Shown one piece after another: positions 63,309 to 64,000 of a stretch of 64,000 bases of DNA. How positions within the stretch are numbered: the first letter of the stretch is position 1; every line of letters begins with the position of its first letter. The notes under the pieces were generated by a model that saw nothing but the letters and a program-made list of their open reading frames with translations, did no database searches and had not been told where the DNA came from. The stretch is from Paraburkholderia sp. Lineage in GTDB: Bacteria; Pseudomonadota; Gammaproteobacteria; Burkholderiales; Burkholderiaceae. A program made the position numbers and the translations under genes. The DNA is taken from contig NZ_SCRP01000010.1 of NCBI RefSeq assembly GCF_004298475.1, forward strand, positions 248,001 through 312,000, written 5' to 3'.

Positions 63309-64000
63309 ATGGAAGCAAACAGGATTACGGCATCCCGTCCGGGCCGGATGCGCACGGTCGTCGATCGGCTACGCGCACTTGCCCGTCGCTCTGCCAGCGA
63401 CCCGCTTGCACCCGTAGCCACCACCCCGCCGCCCGCGCACGAGCCGGCGAATCCACAGGCGCATGCGTATCCGGATACCGCCTCGCGCGCGTTCGAGGAC
63501 ACCGCAAGCGCGGTCGATTTCCTCGTTCATCTGGACCGCAACCTCCGCTTCCTCTACGTCTCCGATTCGAGCCTGCGCTTCGCCGGGTATCACCGCGAAT
63601 ATCTGCTCGGCGCCACCCTGCACGACATCGTCGCACCGGAGCACCAGTTGCGCCTCGACGCGCTGTTCGACCGCGCGACCATGACGGGCGCCATCGAAAA
63701 AGACACGGTGCATCTCGTGAAAGCGCTCACCTATCCGCTCGCGGTCGAGTTGCGCGTGCAACGAGCGTCCTACGCGGACAAGGACGGTTTCGCGGTCGCG
63801 GGTTTCGACGTGTCGACCTGGCAACGGGCCGAGCAGCGCCTCACGCATGCGCTGCACCACGATCTGCTGACCGGCCTGCCGAACCAGACGGCGCTCGGGC
63901 CCATACTCGAGCGCCTGCAAACCGAAGCCGACCTGCATGGCGCGCCGGTGGCGCTGCTCTTGCTCGACATCGACGATTATCAGCGCGTGAACCGCGCGCT
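63309..64000 (+). CDS. PAS-GGDEF signalling protein, N-terminal part (runs off the window)
   Basis: The frame opens at ATG 63309 and stays open to the window edge (about 230 codons). A 60-residue Pro/Ala-rich leader is followed by a PAS domain (DTASAVDFLVHLDRNLRFLYVSDSSLRFAGYHREYLLGATLHDIVAPE, about 72-118, with the sensory tail to about 178) and the start of a GGDEF domain: HALHHDLLTGLPNQTALGPIL and ALLLLDIDDYQRVN. The catalytic GG(D/E)EF signature and any EAL domain lie beyond the end, so diguanylate cyclase or phosphodiesterase activity cannot be settled. It probably acts in cyclic-di-GMP signalling. Start site weakly supported. Confidence 0.85.
   Translation, partial: MEANRITASRPGRMRTVVDRLRALARRSASDPLAPVATTPPPAHEPANPQAHAYPDTASRAFEDTASAVDFLVHLDRNLRFLYVSDSSLRFAGYHREYLLGATLHDIVAPEHQLRLDALFDRATMTGAIEKDTVHLVKALTYPLAVELRVQRASYADKDGFAVAGFDVSTWQRAEQRLTHALHHDLLTGLPNQTALGPILERLQTEADLHGAPVALLLLDIDDYQRVNRA

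Overview
The window is high-GC DNA from a betaproteobacterium of the family Burkholderiaceae, most likely Paraburkholderia, Caballeronia or Burkholderia. This rests on the gene set and order: rimP-nusA-infB-rbfA-truB near typA and the odhA/sucB/lpdA cluster, a second long-tailed Hfq, DUF2968 and DUF2147 exported proteins, and a genome-typical set of efflux pumps. No rRNA, tRNA, plasmid, phage, CRISPR or complete insertion sequence was seen. It reads as ordinary chromosome with accessory patches.

Layout. 0.2-3.1 kb: an acyl-CoA synthetase (fadD-like) and a DUF1571 exported protein. 3.1-6.8 kb, minus strand: a tight five-gene unit holding a tiny lipoprotein, an ECF sigma factor, its membrane anti-sigma factor, a vanillyl-alcohol-oxidase/4-cresol-dehydrogenase type flavoprotein and a small Tat-signal protein, behind a sequence that looks like an ECF promoter. 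7.3-10.9 kb: hfq2, a 60-residue conserved protein, DUF2968 and DUF2147 proteins and an orphan DUF4096 (IS5-type transposase N-terminal domain) protein. 11-18 kb, minus strand: zapE and the 2-oxoglutarate dehydrogenase operon sucA-sucB-lpdA. 18.4-20.2 kb: typA. 20.7-25.8 kb, plus strand: marR, outer-membrane factor, emrA and emrB, a MarR-controlled MFS tripartite efflux operon with a palindrome over its promoter. 26-32.7 kb, minus strand: rimP-nusA-infB-rbfA-truB. 33.2-37.4 kb, minus strand: scpB-rluB and a class I aminotransferase. 38-41.2 kb: a second orphan DUF4096 protein and several small exported or hypothetical proteins, one with a His/Met-rich tail. 41.3-51.3 kb: arfB, a VC0807-type membrane protein, a YccS/FUSC transporter-like protein, an Lrp/AsnC regulator, a large MscS channel, a PfpI/DJ-1 protein and an orphan CHASE3-type histidine kinase. 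51.7-52.9 kb: amtB without glnK. 54.2-62.0 kb: mdtABC RND efflux operon. 62.2-62.8 kb: an exported peroxiredoxin. 63.3 kb to the end: the start of a PAS-GGDEF signalling protein cut by the window edge.

Functionally the core genes cover the TCA cycle (2-oxoglutarate dehydrogenase), translation initiation and ribosome maturation (rimP, infB, rbfA, rluB, truB, typA, arfB), transcription elongation (nusA), chromosome segregation and division (scpB, zapE), and RNA-based regulation (hfq2). The accessory genes are mostly envelope export and stress functions.

The most notable items are the ECF-controlled flavoprotein operon, two orphan DUF4096 proteins without a catalytic domain, a possible structured small RNA between 53.27 and 53.5 kb, an approximately 70-residue Ser/Ala insert in MdtC, and short tandem repeat arrays that repeatedly sit on or beside the stop codons of the last genes of transcription units.
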